From Symsagittifera roscoffensis (lineage: Eukaryota > Xenacoelomorpha > Acoela > Convolutidae), in contig NC_087070.1 in assembly GCF_963678635.1 (NCBI RefSeq), positions 23,361,419 to 23,425,418 of the forward strand: a stretch of DNA of 64,000 nt. Reading direction: 5' to 3'. A model generated the notes under the pieces. That model was not told where the DNA came from, did no database searches, and saw nothing but the letters and a program-made list of their open reading frames with translations. The stretch's first letter is position 1, and the number at the start of each line of letters is the position of its first letter. A program made the translations under genes and the position numbers. Shown here one piece after another: positions 61,601 through 64,000 of this stretch.

Positions 61601-64000
61601 TCTGAAGTATTTGGTGATATTTTTCTAAAACATTGAACATCTCGTCTTTTGTTTGTGATTGCATGAAAACATCGTCTAAATAGGTGATTGCGTTTTTCTT
61701 GAGTATTAGTGGTCTAAAAATTTTGCTCATAAAAGCTGAAAATGCTGCTGGTCCTATGGATATTCCATAGAATAAGCGGTTGAATTCATATTGTTGGTTT
61801 CCGATAACAAATTGTGTTAAACGTCGTGATTGTTCATCTAGTGGCATTTGATTGTATGCACTATTCATATCGGCGGTTGTAAAGTATTTGCCGTTTATTT
61901 TTGTTAAAATAACTTGTATTGGTTCAATGGGCCAATTACATTTTGATTCATCTATTAGTGAATTGAGGTATCTAGCATCGAGAACGATTTTTAATGATTC
62001 TCCTTTAGCTAGAATGATAACGGGGTTGATAAATGTGTTCCCTTTTGGTTGTTCTTCTTTATTAACTGGTGATATAATATTGTATTGTTCTAAAATATCG
62101 AGTAATCTGTTTACTTTATCATGTAAGTGAATTGGTACTTTACTTGCTCTCTGTTTTTTGAAAACTGCGTCTGGTTTTAACGGGAGATGTAGTGATGAAC
62201 TGATTTTTCCAACATCGAATTTTGATGTTGCATAGACTGATGAATATTCAATTAGCTGTTTGGCTAATTTTTCGAATTCGTCTTGTGTTATTTGTGAATG
62301 TTGGAAATTAAACATTGTTAAAAATTTTTGTTGGTCCTTTGTGTAGTTACTTATGTTGAATGTAGGTTTGAAATATGGAGTTTTTGTGAAATAATCCGTA
62401 TTTCTGTTTTCGTTACTTATTATATTATTTATAGATAATTCTTCATTAAGAATTGTAGATTGGCAAATATCTAGTAATTGGAGTATATTATTTACGCGAT
62501 AGGCTTTTTCGTGTATTGGTGATATTGTAGCGTTGGTTTCGCAATATCCTAAAAGTCCTAAAGGTAATGTTACTTGGTAAGGTGTGTTGTTATAGACATG
62601 TAAGGAAATGATATCGGAATTCGAATTTTTCAAATATTTTATGGATGAAATTGTGATTTTGAAAAATTTGTGAATAGGTTTGAATTCAAATTCTGACATA
62701 TAAAATTTTTGTTTGTTTTGTTCTTTATCATATTGGTGAACTTGTTTGATTGAAAAATTATAGATATTTCCTGATAGTGGTTTTAGGTGTTTTCTTTGTT
62801 GGTTAAATATCGGGTAGAATTTTGAAAAGAATGGTGGTTGTTTATTTAATATTTGAAAAAATGTTAAGGATGTTTCTTTTGTTTTTGTATATTTATCTTT
62901 GATTAATATTTTACTATTTAGTATGTTAATTGTTGGTATATACTTCGAAATAAATGGTATTCCAATGATATTATATTTAATATCAGTGATATGGAATATT
63001 TGTTTAAATGGCTTATTTAAAATTTTGCTTTGCTCCATTGTTCTGGTGGGGAGGAGAAATAATTGGATTTTTCCGTAGTTTATCAATGTTGATCCTTGTG
63101 CTGTTGCTAATTTACTGGAGGTTTCAAGAGGTGTTAGCTTTGGGTGTAAAGTTTTTATTTCATTCCATGTGGGGATGTTTATTATGTTTGATTCTGCTCC
63201 TGAATCAATTAAAAAATCTATTTCAAGGTCTGGTGGTTGAAATTCTTTATTTCTTGGGCTTTCTAAGAGAAATGGTATTGTCCAAATTTTTTCTTTGGGT
63301 TGTTCTTTTTGTATATTTTGATAAATGTGGTTTGTATTCAAGCATTTTGTTTTGGTATTTTTATTGGTTTGATTTGTAGTGTTAATCTCATTTGTTTCTT
63401 GCGTCGTTGGTGTGGAATTTATGGGTGTAGTGTAATAATTTTGAAGAAATTCTGATTGATTTTCATATATGTGTGATGAAAAGGGTTGTTCATATATGAC
63501 AGATTCATAGTCATTTTCGACTTTTATCATATTGATAGAAAGAGTGTTTTCAGTATCACTTTCTGAATCTGATGATGTACAGTTTATTTGATTGAGTTGT
63601 AACGTATCAGTTACTGTGTCATCAATACCTGGAGGGTCTGATGTTGTTTCTGGATTAGATTGTACTTGATTGATTTGTCTTTGATGTTTAGGTGTACTAC
63701 TTCTGTGGCGATTATTAGAATTATTATAGTTATTATTATTTCGGTGTGGTGATTTGGAATAATTTCTATAACGATTATTATAACTTGAGTGTCGATTTTG
63801 TGAATTATTTCGCGATCTGTTTTGGTAATTATTGTTTGGTCTGTTATAGTTCGATCTATTATATGAGTTATTCCTTGATTGATTGTTCGGGTAATTCTGG
63901 TTTCGGTTGTTTGAATAACTTCTATTTCGATTATAGGAGTAGTTTCTATTCCTATTGTATGATGAATTTCGTGATTGGTTGTTTGGATAGTAGTTATTTC
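58668..64000 (-). CDS. pol: Gag-Pol polyprotein of R4 (5' part outside window)
   Basis: The frame is open without a stop from the right edge to the stop at 58668-58670, so gag and pol are fused in one frame; the Met at 63530 is internal. Positions counted from it: protease FLIDSGAESN about 105; reverse transcriptase about 460-690 with TTADMNSAYNQMPL and ITYLDDVFMQS (YLDD, about 618); RNase H about 755-880 with MCDASNFGIGAALL; integrase zinc domain about 1130-1180 (His pair, then CNDCIVC); core with SFDTKGP (about 1198), VTDNGTEF (1255) and GLVEGMNRSL (1295); GPY/F motif LRKGPYQII (1473); and a Gln/Asn/Lys-rich tail. All catalytic residues are present. Upstream of 63530 the Gag end is Asn/Arg/Ser/Tyr repeats, with no CCHC knuckle in view. 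Confidence 0.92.
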   Translation of the reverse strand, partial: NNYYPNNQSRNSSYNRNRNYSYNRNRSYSNNRNQNYPNNQSRNNSYNRSNYNRPNNNYQNRSRNNSQNRHSSYNNRYRNYSKSPHRNNNNYNNSNNRHRSSTPKHQRQINQVQSNPETTSDPPGIDDTVTDTLQLNQINCTSSDSESDTENTLSINMIKVENDYESVIYEQPFSSHIYENQSEFLQNYYTTPINSTPTTQETNEINTTNQTNKNTKTKCLNTNHIYQNIQKEQPKEKIWTIPFLLESPRNKEFQPPDLEIDFLIDSGAESNIINIPTWNEIKTLHPKLTPLETSSKLATAQGSTLINYGKIQLFLLPTRTMEQSKILNKPFKQIFHITDIKYNIIGIPFISKYIPTINILNSKILIKDKYTKTKETSLTFFQILNKQPPFFSKFYPIFNQQRKHLKPLSGNIYNFSIKQVHQYDKEQNKQKFYMSEFEFKPIHKFFKITISSIKYLKNSNSDIISLHVYNNTPYQVTLPLGLLGYCETNATISPIHEKAYRVNNILQLLDICQSTILNEELSINNIISNENRNTDYFTKTPYFKPTFNISNYTKDQQKFLTMFNFQHSQITQDEFEKLAKQLIEYSSVYATSKFDVGKISSSLHLPLKPDAVFKKQRASKVPIHLHDKVNRLLDILEQYNIISPVNKEEQPKGNTFINPVIILAKGESLKIVLDARYLNSLIDESKCNWPIEPIQVILTKINGKYFTTADMNSAYNQMPLDEQSRRLTQFVIGNQQYEFNRLFYGISIGPAAFSAFMSKIFRPLILKKNAITYLDDVFMQSQTKDEMFNVLEKYHQILQNENLKAAPDKSHFFLTRVKFLGHNIERKTITPLKSRIDAIQKLQPPTNKKKIQEFLGMLNFLSKYVYKMQLYLRPFYNILRQQNNFEWNTEHQTRFEEVKKLLTEQISNTIPDSNQPFYAMCDASNFGIGAALLQSHNGTNKMNLISANSRLFTQAELRLSTLMRECTAIIYTLTEYEFLILGSKHPTVLFTDHKPIIFLFTQKSNPNHRVYRFQLILMKFPNLHIVWTAGKNLALPDTLSRNTPPELLTRKTTVEIPKNIKFYLAENETSPRLECKYAVKTDIEQSQINSLQHFPLYLDCQNNHYEVDLLGTSTFKPIPYSQWIKNNTQQKRTKQHPPKKDHFPLIEKEDLTDKINLSGPQTNDSKYTINQVFDLHDPLDTIPLSKFEIENIFLPPTETITISTLKQYQNLDPIIRQLKSWHKYKTKPIKADSTILGNKTLLRYFRKFNNTTINENTDLLEYNLNESTVPCLPLSMILIAFNISHTQNIKGHSGSEKTYSNFIQNFYFPNAPIWIKVLCNDCIVCQLNKPYPNQKQIAQKQDFKGQSLYFNHRISFDTKGPISPSSEGNSYIMVIVDAFTHYVALNPVPHCNAYYAYTTLYEHWIAKFGLPEILVTDNGTEFINNEIITLCHLYNIKHKPRTSHAPWTNGLVEGMNRSLQEYLRCIINGNDTKYTEWSADVKLFPLAYNSQITTTLGMSPYEMVFNQKPRKPIMFTANSHKNAQGYCQPNKDSICYNLPLHTHDEDHFHHPQILKLASGTHAEWILNRDKKHNEIYQKITKKLLQRQNINEQINSRFTPASELKIGTFVLIPNFNTQKGISKKLQPLRKGPYQIIAKPTDVTYKITDSNKKEIVQHRNNLLPYYPKEYALRELTQLYSFTGLKIIQNEPHLKNTEQNDNPTENQNTKPTATKNNTQNHKESPKQRKNRKMTEQIIPQEQIDKSENRKTTRLRNQPRKNYKIFIPQSKILKKVEFQK

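Larger units (their letters stand above)
50078..64000 (-). mobile_element. Complex envelope-bearing Ty3/Gypsy retroelement (element R4)
   Basis: One minus-strand element occupying the right end and running off the window. Order on its own strand: gag-pol in one frame, an Arg-rich short frame, two small hydrophobic ORFs, a 378-codon ATG-less frame, an envelope-like ORF, a 334-aa ORF, a TGA, a 266-codon frame, then 3' non-coding DNA and presumably the 3' LTR. ORFs overlap or abut by 1-13 bases. Every frame except the single TGA is undamaged, so the insertion is recent. The left edge is inferred from the abrupt end of the third tandem-repeat copy at about 50077 and a TG start there. The 5' LTR lies outside. 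Confidence 0.85.

Overview
The window is nuclear DNA from an invertebrate animal. It is AT-rich, has spliced genes with multi-kilobase introns (GT..AG, U-rich acceptors), and is heavily loaded with LTR retrotransposons, LINE relics, tRNA-like SINEs and foldback repeats. Nothing prokaryotic is visible. A nematode or another small ecdysozoan is plausible from the DEG/ENaC gene and element types, but I cannot name the organism.

Layout, left to right. (1) 1-3080: the 3' half of a broken Ty3/Gypsy element on the minus strand. (2) 4391-39096, plus strand: one host gene for a DEG/ENaC ion channel, whose four visible exons (4391-5148, 15412-15521, 25067-25227, 38606-39096) have matching splice phases. 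Three introns of 10.3, 9.5 and 13.4 kb separate them, and each carries a different LTR element. Intron 1 holds an 8.9-kb minus-strand element (6073-14936) with a 5-bp CAATC target duplication, a polypurine tract and TG..CA LTRs. Intron 2 holds a 6.7-kb minus-strand Ty3/Gypsy element (17236-23944) with a tRNA-Ser-type primer site. Intron 3 holds a plus-strand relative of it (about 27197 onward), whose 3' end plus flanking DNA is repeated five times as a 1415-bp tandem array (31408-38483). The 5' exon encoding the first membrane helix was not found. (3) 39097-50077: mostly non-coding DNA with a GC-rich minisatellite, TCGA-type degenerate repeats, three LINE reverse-transcriptase relics, a threefold diverged tandem repeat, and one probable isolated exon on the minus strand.

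(4) About 50078 to the right edge, minus strand: a young, intact and unusually complex Ty3/Gypsy retroelement with an envelope-like gene. It has one continuous gag-pol frame running off the window. It then has a compact accessory region: an Arg-rich 50-codon frame without ATG, two small hydrophobic ORFs joined by TAAATG and ATGA, a 378-codon frame with no ATG at all, and an 872-aa envelope-like ORF. After the envelope come a 334-aa ORF that starts at an ATGA overlap and a 266-codon frame separated from it by a single in-frame TGA. Its coding strand is A/C-rich along its whole length. This complex-retrovirus-like layout is the most interesting system here.
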